Part shown: positions 31,201 through 43,300 of the stretch, piece by piece
How positions within the stretch are numbered: position 1 is the first letter of the stretch
Layout of the letters: the number at the start of each line of letters is the position of its first letter
Source: Pelodera strongyloides
Lineage: Eukaryota; Nematoda; Chromadorea; Rhabditida; Rhabditidae
Reading direction: 5' to 3'
Assembly: GCA_036852015.1 (NCBI GenBank)
Contig: JAANDG010000023.1
Location: 310,001-374,000, forward strand
DNA length: 64,000 nt
Made by a program: the position numbers and the translations under genes
The notes under the pieces: generated by a model
The model's database searches: none
Told to the model about the DNA's origin: nothing
What the model saw: only the letters and a program-made list of their open reading frames with translations

Positions 31201-33909
31201 TTCTACTCAGGTGCACATAAAACATCGATATAACACTGCATTGGCGAGGCGGCGATGATAGTGAACAACATCAAGACGCAAAGGATGATGCACACAATTA
31301 CGGCTTATTCTTCGCTTTCCATCGTACTGATGCGAAATGTTGTTCGAAAGAACCGATACCCCTTTTCCTCACTTCATTCTTGTTTATCACTCTGTCTATC
31401 GCCCAGAACACACCAGCACGTTTGTTTAGTACCAGGAAGATTTTTTTTCCTTTTTTAAAGTGATTCCGCCAGGTTTTCTCGATAACGGTAAACTTTGGCT
31501 AACCTCGCCTTAAAGAGGCGATAAAGACTGAACAATGAAAACAGGTCAAGCAAACACTTGAGCAATGATCGAAACAATAGAGTGATGTGGTTGATAAAAA
31601 AAAATTATCGGCTGCTTCCCAAACAATAAGTCACTCTTACTATATAGTGATTTTCTACCTTTAGGAGGAATCGGTCTCGTATCTCCAGTCCGCAGCCTGC
31701 GCACGCAATTTCGTCGTACGTTGAGGGGTGCACCTCGGTCGCTGAAAAAAAAAACGTTTTTATTCCTTGAGCATTAATTCAAAATTGGTATATTGCATGC
31801 TCTTCAGGGAAGTTTGATGCACATTCTCGCATATGGCTTATAGGTAAATCATGGACATTGATCAAACAACAAAAAAACTAAGTTGATCTGACGGATTCGA
31901 TCATTCCATGATTGCGTAATCATCCTTGGACATTTTTCAATAACAACAAAATAAATAATTATGAAATATACAAATTAGCAGTGGGTAGAGTCAAATTGGC
32001 TACATCTACAAGATAGAAACCATATTAACGCTACGTGCTAAACAAGGAAACGTGCGCTCAAATAAAAAATGTCATCTTATGACTTTAGTCATGGGTTGAT
32101 TAGATTGCGACAGAATAATTCGTGAGCGTGCCATAAAATCAGCGAACGAATTGAAAGAGTCCGAGTCCTTGTGAGCGAGTGACAAATCTCAGCTTCTGAC
32201 GACATGAGCCGTGCAAAAACAAGTGATAAGGGTGTGTATGCATGGGTATGGCGCCTAGCCTCATTCCGAAGGAAACAAAGGGAGGGGGGTGAACCTATGT
32301 AGATGAAATTCTTCTTGAATTCTGATTGTTTGTTGATATGTTTGTTGGATATGGCCTATCCGCCCCGCTCATCAATTGCCTCGATTGGGTATTTTACCAC
32401 ACAACTGCCACGTAATAAGCGGAAACAATACTTAAGCAAATGTCGTTTTTCTTGAACAATGGCGATGTTGCCTTTTGACACGCACTTTGACAGAGCGCAT
32501 TCCTTGGCACGCAAACGCTATGGATCGATCACTCATACAATAAACATAAATGTCAGCATTCAATTATGGAAAATAACAATACAGAAGGAAAGGCTCTTTT
32601 ATGCTGCACGCTTAAGGGGAAAGGGCAGGAGGCATTTGCCGACCGAATCCTTTGATCATAAAGCACATAAGGGAAAATTATTTTGCTTCTAGATTAAAGG
32701 CAATATATCCGCCAAAAATGTTGCACGTTAGCATAGTAGAGGACGCGGAAAGAGCGAAGCTCCTTATGTAGAAGGTTTTTAAGTGGAGAAAAATTAGGAT
32801 TCATATTGCAAAACTTTATGCTTATGAACTAGGCACGTTAAGGTTAAAAAAGTAAATTCAGCTCATATTAATATATAGTTGATAATAGGTAGTGTGTTTG
32901 GTACTATCAAAACGTGAACAAGGAAGGGGTGCATGGGTGGGATTGGACAAAATCTTTGAATTTTTTGTATTTTGTTTGTTTGACTGAGCAAAACGATGTG
33001 ACTTGGAGACACATGATTCCAAAACATCCAAAGACAAAAGAGCTGCCCAGCAAATGTTAAAATGCAGACTTACATTCTAAGGGGGTTCAACATGCCAATT
33101 TTTTTGATTAACCATTGCTTATCGATCGGTTAGAAGATAAAACAGATGCAACACAGTTAAATTGGTGTTCTCGCGGATCTCGGAATAAGCTTTTTCAAGA
33201 AAAGTCATATTGCAGGCTTTATTACTGTCTTAAACAATGTCTGAATGTTAGTGAAGAGTCTCCAACTAAATAAAACAGAAAGTGTACATTACGAACAACT
33301 CCTGAGAAAAAATACTACTGCTGCAGAAAACGCAAAAATGCCATTGCGCCTTTGTTTTACTTTGAAATGTCGGCCGCGCAGAAAGATCAGTGTTTTTAAA
33401 CCGAGCTTTGTATACGTTTTATACACAACGATAAAGTATAGCGGTTTTGAGGGATGCATTGATTTAACTGCATTGCAGCGTGTAAATAAAGATTATTATT
33501 ATTTAAGGCATAAAGTATTGACCACATTTTTTTTTTAATCAATTCAATGAGTTCGTGAGCTTTCATCGATTCGCTTACAATAATGGTGGAATAAGTCAAA
33601 TGGCTGACGCAACTAGTCGTATTTATGTGTAGATAGCTTCGTGTCCTGTGGCATGGAATTTTGTAGGCATGATGTATGTATGCTAGTTAATTTAGTCATC
33701 ATCGCTCTGTTCTTTGACTTATCAGAGCTACTTATAAATGACCAAACTTATCATCACATCGGAAAGTAAACAAACATACCCGTGGATGTTCCTAGAAAAG
33801 CGACGTAATGTTGCTTTGGTACCGGAATACATTCGAACGAGGATTTGAAAGGCGTAAAGGCTGATTTATGCCTGTCTAAATCCACCAAATCCGCTTCATG
33901 TTCTGTCAT
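25228..33909 (-). CDS. lim-6: LIM-homeodomain transcription factor, Lmx/LIM-6 type
   Basis: Nine exons give 327 residues: 33780-33909, 31659-31741, 29597-29718, 26323-26452, 26160-26241, 25888-26015, 25701-25778, 25494-25587, 25228-25364, all GT-AG with matching phases. LIM1 starts at CAGC (about residue 57), continues through [12 protein letters not shown] and ends YCREDH. LIM2 runs from GRKCGRC through [11 protein letters not shown] to VCIHDY. The homeodomain (about 198-257) has [40 protein letters not shown] and [13 protein letters not shown]. The [10 protein letters not shown] helix 1-2 region is diagnostic of the Lmx1 subclass, whose only C. elegans member is lim-6, a regulator of neuronal identity. 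The acidic Ser-rich tail ends TSGPMMQ. The ATG follows TTTCAGG, a likely trans-splice site. A short exon further upstream cannot be excluded. Confidence 0.92.
26453..33779 (-). other. three long 5' introns of the LIM-homeobox gene
   Basis: Introns 1, 2 and 3 span 31742-33779, 29719-31658 and 26453-29596, together over 7 kb, while the remaining introns are 80-310 bp. I find no exons, RNA genes or recognisable transposon proteins in them. Long 5' introns of nematode homeobox genes commonly hold cell-type enhancers, which is the simplest explanation, but I identify no specific binding site with confidence. Confidence 0.45.
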
Positions 33910-36900
33910 CCTGAAATTGCATAGAACATTCATTGATAATCATACGTGATTTTTTAATTTTGAGTGGGCGCAAGCCGAGAGCATCATTAACTATAAGTCT
34001 GTTATCATGTTATAAGACGCGCCACCCATGAATGAACATATAGATGTTCCGTTGGATTTTCGTAATCTAAGGAAACCAAAACTGAAAGATTCACATGAAT
34101 ATCACTTTGTAAACCCGTTACATGTTAAAATATCAATTAGTGGCATATCAAGTCCTGTTAACTTCAATATTGAAATGAAAGGATTCGGAAAAAAGTTCGA
34201 TACCGATTACTACTATTCAGATGAGTCAAACGTAAAAGAAGCAAATGACTGGCTTATTACAACCTATAGTTACTGTAAATTAAATAATTGTTGAGTAAAT
34301 TGAATTGTTACTTCAAAAAATGAGAGGAAGCACGGGAAGAACAAAAAAAGAGAGGCTATTCCAAAACAATATGAATCTGGAACAAGCTTTCCAACACTTT
34401 AGTATCTAGATAAGCTGCTTTTCAACAAGTCCCCATGCTCGACTGAAAGGAACAAATTACACTTATGGGGGACTGTACAAAATTGCATTATCCTGTCATA
34501 TTTTCATAGAAAATACAATCAAAATCAGAGGTTTTGTGAATGCTTACACTGTCTCTTAGGCGTTCGAGTTCTCAAGAATTCAGGAGCAAAACATTTTTTA
34601 CTAGAAGCCATGTGTCTCGCAAACGACAGCGCTGTGGGAATAATGATGGCGGACAACAGTATACCCACACAAGTGTAAGGCGGCTAGCAGGTGGCCTTAG
34701 TACCAGACGTTTGCTACAGTCTGCTTCAATCAACTTTACAGTATTAGCAAATATAATAAACCCCCCTTTGAACGTAAAAACAGCGAAGATAAGATAATTG
34801 TTTCACAAGCATTTCCTAGCCTATTAGCCAGAACTAGACTAGTGAACTTGGACGTGAAGAATATTTTTTAAAATATCACAAGTACTATGAAAAGTCTGGT
34901 TGTTCATTCCCAGAAGTCATGCAGGTGAAAAAGTATGAGTGCTCAAAATAGCACATACTCAGCTGTTGCTTCTAAATCAATGTGTCAGGAAATTAAAATT
35001 GAACCATAAGTGGTGTTGTTAAATATATCGGCTCATAACAACTTCAATATATTTAATATCTTCTTATCAGCTACGTCATGAACAGCCAGTAAACTATTGC
35101 ATCTCAAACTCACTCTTATATCACTAACTGACTATTTGCGATCTAAGTACTCTCGCTAGGAAATCAGTTCAATCATGCCTCTGTGGTTTATAAATTATCT
35201 TCACGAAAGCATATAACGTTTAAAAAGGAAGCAATTACCATGTAGTTGCTCAAGGCTTTATCAACTTATACAGAATACTCAATACCAAATGAATTCCCTT
35301 TTTTTGTGGCACAGATACTTGATGTTCGGCAAAGTTCTCCGAAGACTTATTGATATTCCTGACGTGGAATGGAGAACGAACTCATTAACATATCGGCGCT
35401 ACAAAAAGAAACCACACGGTTTGAAATTGCTAACACGAATACTCGTGGAAAAGGAGCACTATAAGTCACACGGAAAATCAGGTATCTACAGATTCACAAC
35501 AATCTTAAAAATATTTATCGCAATGATTCTCTCTAATTATTGACGTTGCTATGACATGCAAGCTTGTTGTATTAATGTTCCGTCTAACTTTTTTTATTCT
35601 TAATGATGAAGTTTAGGGCACAATGTATCATCTAACAGGCATAAAATAGAGAAAGCTTTGAAAAAAATTACGAGAATTCATCGATTTCACAGGATGTAGA
35701 TATATTGTCGATTCAATGGAGTATGCATATGTATTGTGGAAAATCCTCTATTATTTTGGCTTCGGTGTACGGTATGCTAGATAGCCCGAGAGGTAGAGCA
35801 GTGAATGTGTCAGAGTCAGAGAGGAACAATAGGCCGAGCCCTCTCCGCACTGGGCAACGCAACCCTTCAATGACTTTCACTGCTTGATCTACGCATTTAA
35901 TTAAACCCAGCCAATGGACGTGTGTGGATGTGGAAAGCATCCCCTGTTGATCAAAATATGCAATATTCGGTGAATCAAAATCTAAAAGTAGCTTGTGGAT
36001 GAAGAGTAAATCCTTGAGATGTAGCAATATGAGGGTCACCTTATCAGAAACACTCAAACACACTCACCTAGTTAGAGACTTGTATTTCTGAAAACTAATT
36101 TACGAAAGACTGCATGTTTCGATAAGGCGAGAATGCGGTATATTCGTATAGTGGACGGAAGCCACTGCACTCAAAGTTCTTCAACTTTTAATTTTTTTTA
36201 ATTGAGTTACATTCGGGTGATCCGTGACACATTAAACACGTCCTGAAGGAACTAGCAGGAAATTGCGCCAAAATGCTTCTTGTTGCTGAACTTGTTAGTA
36301 CATAAGGAAGCATATAAAGTCCATGCAGCGATCTAGCATGCTAAGAACGGACATCACAAAAATTTTGGCACAAATCAAGCACACGTTTACTGTTAATATA
36401 ACCTATCGTTCGGGAACAGAGTGAAACAAAGCTAGAATAATAGTACAACCATGAAACCACCCAGTCGAGCCATCAAATTGGTTGGGGATTTGGTTTTTGT
36501 ACACGACGAAGCATTTACATTTATCATCATGCACAATCAGTGAAGTTTGTAATAGTTAAGTTTCAAAATTCAGACAGACCGCGCCAACAAACTTTCTTTA
36601 AATTATTACGGAACTATCCAATAACCCTTGGGAACAGGGCAGAAACTCAGTGCTAATGTGAACAGTGGACCTATGAAATGAACCTACATAGGAACCTTCA
36701 AAACGTTGTTTGACAATAATACGTCTTTCAGCGGAGACTCGGCTTTATCAAATACAGTTTACTTTCCTGAACGAACATCGAATCAGTTCACAGAGTATCT
36801 CAAAAGAGAATATCGGATGTCAGAAATCGGCTATGTTTATAGGAAACTGTCTTGTCTATTGTGGAATAAGCGGTCGTCAGAACAATGAGATTGACCTCTT

Positions 36901-39900
36901 AAAAGAAAACCATATGAAAAAGATCACATAAGTAATGAGGGTTTTGTAAAGAAAGGTTCACTATTCAAGATAATAGTTGGTTCTTCACATTGTAATAGCA
37001 CTAGCATGTTGGGAAACTAGTATACTTCATAACTAAGCGGTTGTAAGTTAGTATCATACATCTAATGATAGTTTGCGATGGCTCGGTTCTACATTGATAC
37101 TTCGGTAAGTAGATGTGCAATTGTGGGAATAATTACTGTTGGGTGTTTATTGGATGAGAGAGATCTAGCAATTGGCGGGGGGCGTGGCTTCAGGATGAAA
37201 CCCTCGATGGGGCCCTCTTATGCAATACAACCAATTGAACTGGAATCATTCTGACCCTTAAAGTAGTATTAGCTAAACATTAATATATCTGGCACATTGC
37301 ATTACATTGTGCACTTGATTCCTAGCTTATGAGAGAGAAATGTTGTTAACAATTTACCCATTGGTCTTCCAGCATAAATCCGCGGAGGGTCATACAGAGG
37401 AATAAAGAGGAATAAAGTTCTCTTACAATTAGATAGTCTTATTTTAAAAAGAATTGAAGTCTTAAACAGGTGGTTCAATTTCTTAAGTGCCGTTTTGCAG
37501 CACTGACAACAGCTAAATAATGCGATCAAGAGTTTGCCCACATTATTTTCAATGCTCTAAGAAGATGATGACAAGTTGAACCACTTAAAATTTGCCTGAT
37601 GTCATAATCACAATGATCTGCTTTGGCAACTATAAGGAATTAACTTTATTCCTTCCTTTATTGGAGAGGATAGTGCGCAAACACAAACATAATTCTGCTC
37701 GGTCCTTGTTACAGGTTAAAGATGAAACTCTTGGCTTATGAGCTTAACTCCAAGTCACAATAAATCCATGCCAATATATGCACTGTAGAATCTCCTTATC
37801 CAAACATTTTTTTAGCTATGTGATATTACAGCGAACAAGAATGTTCACCCGATTGTCTAAAGCCGCGTTATCTTGACCGCGTGGTAACGCACCCCCCAGT
37901 TGTGATATAGAAATATTTTTCAGACAATTGGCACTTCTTATGTAGCCTTGTACACCAAATCACAGAGAACGTATTTATAGTAATGTTCGCTTAATTTTTT
38001 GGAGCGCTATTAACATATTCATGTAAATTTACTTGAATGTAGTTACCTTATTTCTTTGTTCCATGCCACGGTTATCGGGAATCCAGGAAGCATTTATCCA
38101 AGAAGCCTTTGCAGAAGAACGAACACTCCTCGGCGAGAGATAATCCGTCGAAGATCGAATAATTTTGTTGTAATGTCTAGATGGCAATAATGTTTTTTGT
38201 TGTGCGTGCGTTACAGAAACCCGCCAGTCTTACGGTAGGAAAAAGGGGGCGGATACCTGATAGTGTTTCCCACACACATGAATAAAACGATCTCACCCAG
38301 TCATGCCGGAATGTTATGAAAACATATAATGGAATCATTCTAGTCCAAAGAACAACATGGATTGGAAGTAGGAGTGGTTAAAAAGATATCGCGCACGTAG
38401 GTTAAGTTATAGGAAATTAGGTATTTTCGATAGTTTTTTTCAACAAAACACATGTTGTGACTTACACAACAGGAGGGACTTACATAACACATAACTGCAT
38501 TTAGCTAAAGTTCCTGATATTTCTGAACAGCGCAACACATTTTGCACTTGCGTTTGAAGAAAACACAGCTCGAATAAGATATGAATTGTGATTATGTGCT
38601 TTCTATTGGTTCTGTTTTGGAAGAGTTGTTGTGTTGCTTCTCGCATGCTGATCGAAGGTTACTGTCTCACACAACATTTAACGGCTTGCTATTATATTGC
38701 TGGCTCGTGCCATCCAAAACGACGCTCGCTCTGACCAACTTTCGGTATTTGACGAAAAGTTCAGTACTATGGGAAAGGCTACGTATTTTCGACTGAGGAA
38801 ATATCTTAGTTTTCATTATTTCATATTATCTGTGAATGTAACTCGACTCACATGCGGACGAAAAATACAAACTTCGTGCTTATTATTCTTATGTGAAAAG
38901 TATCGGTGAGCAAATCAAACAAACTGATGACAATACGGAAGTGAATTTTCATTCGCCTTAAATTCCGCTAGCATCTTCTAGATTTGCACTTCCATAAAAA
39001 CCTAGGGGATGAGTACTTCTGATGCATAAGTCTATTATGCATATTATTGTATTATCGTAGTGAAGTTGAAAGCTCTTCTTTTTCTGTTCTCGTGTCTGAG
39101 TAGGTTGATCTACTTACGTACTTAACAAACCAATATGCTTGTTACGCTGCAAAAACAGATTTACGGAAAATAGGGTACACTGTTCTCCTACATAATAAGT
39201 AACAAAGACTGATTACTGTCAAAGCCACGAAATAACAATAAAACTTAAGTGTAATTACAAGAAAATAAAATAAAGCATATTTCTAGCGTTAGTGGATATT
39301 AAAACAGTATGCAAACACAGAACACGGTACAAAATGACCGTTCTAAAAAACCGAACCCAAATAAATGCAGCGCCTAATGCAAATTAAGTGCCCGAATTAT
39401 CCGTCTTCTAATCGCAACATTGATTTTTTACGGTAAATATTATTCGGTTGATCGTTAAAAAGTTCGATTACTTATAATGCTTGGGAAACCTAAACGTGCG
39501 AAAATCAAGCCATTTTAATGGAAGGAAAAAGCACGGTAATTTGAGCAATGTTAATGTTAATGAGAATGAATGACCTGTAGAATAAGCTAGTAACATTAGC
39601 AAGTAGCAAGTTCATCAACACTTTGGAGGAACGCTAAGTGGGAGAAAACTCCCGACATGAAGCTTCTAATTTATTCCATTCAGAATTTTAACTTTTTTTT
39701 TAAACTCCTTTTAATTGCGAGATTTGTTCTATTCATGTAAAGGATAAGCAGACCCCCACTCAAGATTACCCAGATTAAGTCTCACACATTGAGGCTTTTG
39801 TTAAAACATAAAACACTCGTCATGACTAGAGCAGACGCCCTCAAAACCGCTAAGCTGGCATTGTTGGAAGTAAACCATGCTTTAAGGTGGTATGCTTAAA

Positions 39901-40313
39901 GCCATGCTCGGGTCTGCATAGAGAAATCCACACGCAGAGGAAGGGAGTACAATGGATATTTATACTGGCGAAATCACGTAATTGAAAAAATTATGACCAC
40001 GATTTAGAATGCATTTAAGAATCATTGAATCTTTAAAAATCACAGTTTGTTTGGTTTCAAATATGATTCCAGTAAACAATCGATCCACAGTATTAAAAAC
40101 TACAACACATTGATGATATTCCTTAAAGTGCTTTTTAATCTGGCCCTTTTCTTAACGAAGTGGTAACCAAGTATTTCCTATTCTTGCTAATCATGTGAAA
40201 ACATCCACCGCGTGTCTCCTTTTTTTGTAGAAAATGTTCATTCATAAGGGTTCCTCATTGTCAGCAGTGCAACATGCTACAGTTCTTTATTTTATTCGAT
40301 ATTAAGAAAACGA
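33910..40313. other. large gene-poor intergenic region
   Basis: This lies between the 5' end of the LIM-homeobox gene and the 3' end of the SLC6 gene. The only frame that draws attention is 34028-34294 (plus, 88 codons), charged and Tyr-rich, with no recognised domain or splice context. Frames at 35289-35543 and 38581-38909 look like chance. Part of it is probably regulatory sequence for the homeobox gene. No RNA gene or repeat array seen. Confidence 0.45.
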
Positions 40314-43300
40314 TTAGCTTCCGAACACCTCTTGCGCTCTATTCACACCCTCGGCGGAGCACTGAGCCTTTTCTATTGTGCAACTTGTCTCCGTTTTCAT
40401 CGTTGTGAACTTTGCAGTCGTACCCTAAATGTATGAATTAAATGCAGTCAGTGTTTATCTACAACTGTCTAACTACGAACGAAATGCGTAGGTACTACTT
40501 GCTAATCACCATTTTCGAAACGAAGACAAACAGTGAAAACCTAATGACGGAAATATAAAAAGAACTGGATATTTTTTGTTGTTTTTGTCAGGTCTATAAG
40601 TACGAAAAGAAATCGCACCTCATTGTTTGCATAACTGATCAGTGCAAATGCCGGTATGAACAAAAGGGGCGATATAGCTGAAATTAGTCCCCTTTAATCT
40701 GTAAAATGTCATTTTAACGACAAGCGAAATTCTGAAAGGCCGAAGACTGGTAAGGAGCACGGGAATCTACAAAAGCAGCATGGAAATGTATCTATGTTAA
40801 AATAGTTGATCGATTAATTTCGTCGTGTGGTCCTTTACAGTTCAATGTTTTCATAAAATCCATTAACGATGTCTTAGCCGAAGTTTGTTTATATGAAAAT
40901 TTCAGACGCGCAAACATTACAAAAATGCGCAGATATCACTTTCATACGATGTAATCGGGTACAGCGGAGGAACGAAATGGTCCACAAATAAATGGTGATT
41001 CGAAAACAAAGCCAGAGGAGTTTTCTAACAGCGAAACTTTCTGAATGGCACGTTAATTGCTTCAAAAAAAGAAAAAAAACTAACCGATACAGCAACCAAG
41101 AGTGTTTGCCCACTCTGGATAATAATATATTCGCGATCCCTTTCCATATGAAGACTCCTTGTTGATAAATTCAACAACCGCGCAACAGAAAATGACCTTA
41201 ACGAGTAAAGCACAAATAAGCAGTCCCTTATGTGACATCATTTACGCGCAAAACAATATACGGCGATAGACATTGTTGAATTACCTGGACATTCACTTAC
41301 CAATGTCAAAAAAGGAGCACTAAGCTTCCAACTCCATTTTATCAAATGACCGCATGGGCCGAAGAATTTGTCCCAGGTACTTGCTGGTTTACCGAACTGT
41401 TGCTGAAGTTCTGACATGAAATTGTCTGTGCCTGAAAAGGAAACATAGTGAACACCAAAGTTAAACAATTGCAAGCGCTTAACTATATGATATAAAAAAT
41501 AAATAAATCGTTTCGCTCCAAGAGTAACTTCGTCATTCAAGTATGGTTAAGTGACCGTTTAGAGCGTCTATCTTTCCATTTTTTCTCTTTTACATTTTCA
41601 TTCCGTAGAGGTCAGGACCTGAGCAGCGAGCATTACTGTAGAAAGATCCAAGGTGTACTATATCTTACCGTAGACATACATCACCAAGACCATCTCCAAG
41701 AAAACGATGAGCATGAGCGAAAAGTTGCCCGTGTAATCGTTGAAAATATTAAACCAGTATATTCCAGCCTTAATAAGCGAACAATATGCACGGGAAGCAC
41801 GTAATGACTTTCTCATGGCCAGGGGAAGAGTGCACCAGGAAATGAAGTCAATTTTCATATTGGAGCATAAATTTACAGGATTTACATTAAATACCTACCG
41901 ATGTGCACATTATTAAACCGAAGGCACATCCAACAAGGCAAACAAGAACAGTTATCACATTCTTTCGTCGTCGCAGCCTGGGCCAAGTATCATAGATGCA
42001 TATGACCACTGCTTCAACCATACCTAAATTAAGCCACTGTAAGTGTGCCAAGTATGCGGTATGAATATGTATATAATATTTATTTCATCATTAGTTTATT
42101 TGCAACTTTTGCATGCTTGTTTACACTTAGTGTGCGTGTGTTTCTCAATTAACAACTGTTGTGAGCTTTGGAGAAATACTCATTCTTGCCCTTTGTCTTA
42201 TTGATAAAAGGTTATGGCTATTTGCTGTATTATATATTATATATATTTTACAACAAGACATTCATAAATAAACCATGAGGGCTGGGCGGTCCTCATGAGT
42301 TTATATGGCGACCAGCGGTAGGTCTGCCTATATCCAACAGGCAGAAAGCACCTACAATCTTCCCGCCCAATTCAGCTAAACCACAATTTTCCCAGATATT
42401 TCATCTGAAACTATAAAACTCTTTCGTCAGATACTCAGATATCCGCCCATGTCATCCATATTCTGATATTCTGCCGATTTCGACAATTTTCTCGCCGCTT
42501 TATTATTGGAAAACATGCATTCGGAAGCATGGACCAACTGATGTGAACTGATGGAGCTGCGACCATTCCGATGAACGCATAAGTTATTTTGATTATGAGC
42601 GAGTGAGAATAGAGAGCGAGTTAGTGCGTGAACATTATTCCTTTTACCAACTCTAATTAATTTGTAACTTTCAGCAGCCCCGTAAGGACAACTCAACTGT
42701 GCTAGGGATGAAATAAATAAAAAAGATATAATAATATGATAGGGCCCCGCTTAGACGATGTGCGTAACGTCCCCGACAGCATATAAGGTTGGGTGGATGG
42801 GCAGCAAGGAGCTGTCGGATCCCAATAGTTAGCCAGTTGAGATGATTGTAAGTATAATGATAACTAAAGTATCACCCAGTAGGGCCCGCTGAAGTGTGAT
42901 AGTCCTTATGAATATTTTTATTGTTACAAATAATTTTTGAATAATTGTTCTTGGAATTTTCAATAATTGTTGTTTGTTTTGAACATTGTGGTTAACATCA
43001 ATTTTTGCTGAATTGCTTGAATATGAGCCATATGGTAGAGATAACATTTTGAAAATGATTAGATCAAGCTTGAAGAAGCAAGAATCATTTTTTTTAGCCA
43101 TACGAAGTTCCATCTAGAAATTGTTTCATCGATTGTTGAGAACATTTTGAAATTGTTTTATTAATAGGACACTTTTCTAATAAGAGCTGGGGACCAGCTC
43201 TTGTTGGAAAGGCGAGATGTAAGTGTGCCAAGTATGCGGTAGGAATATGTATATAATATTTATTTCATCATTAGTTTATTTGCAACTTTTGCATGCTTGT

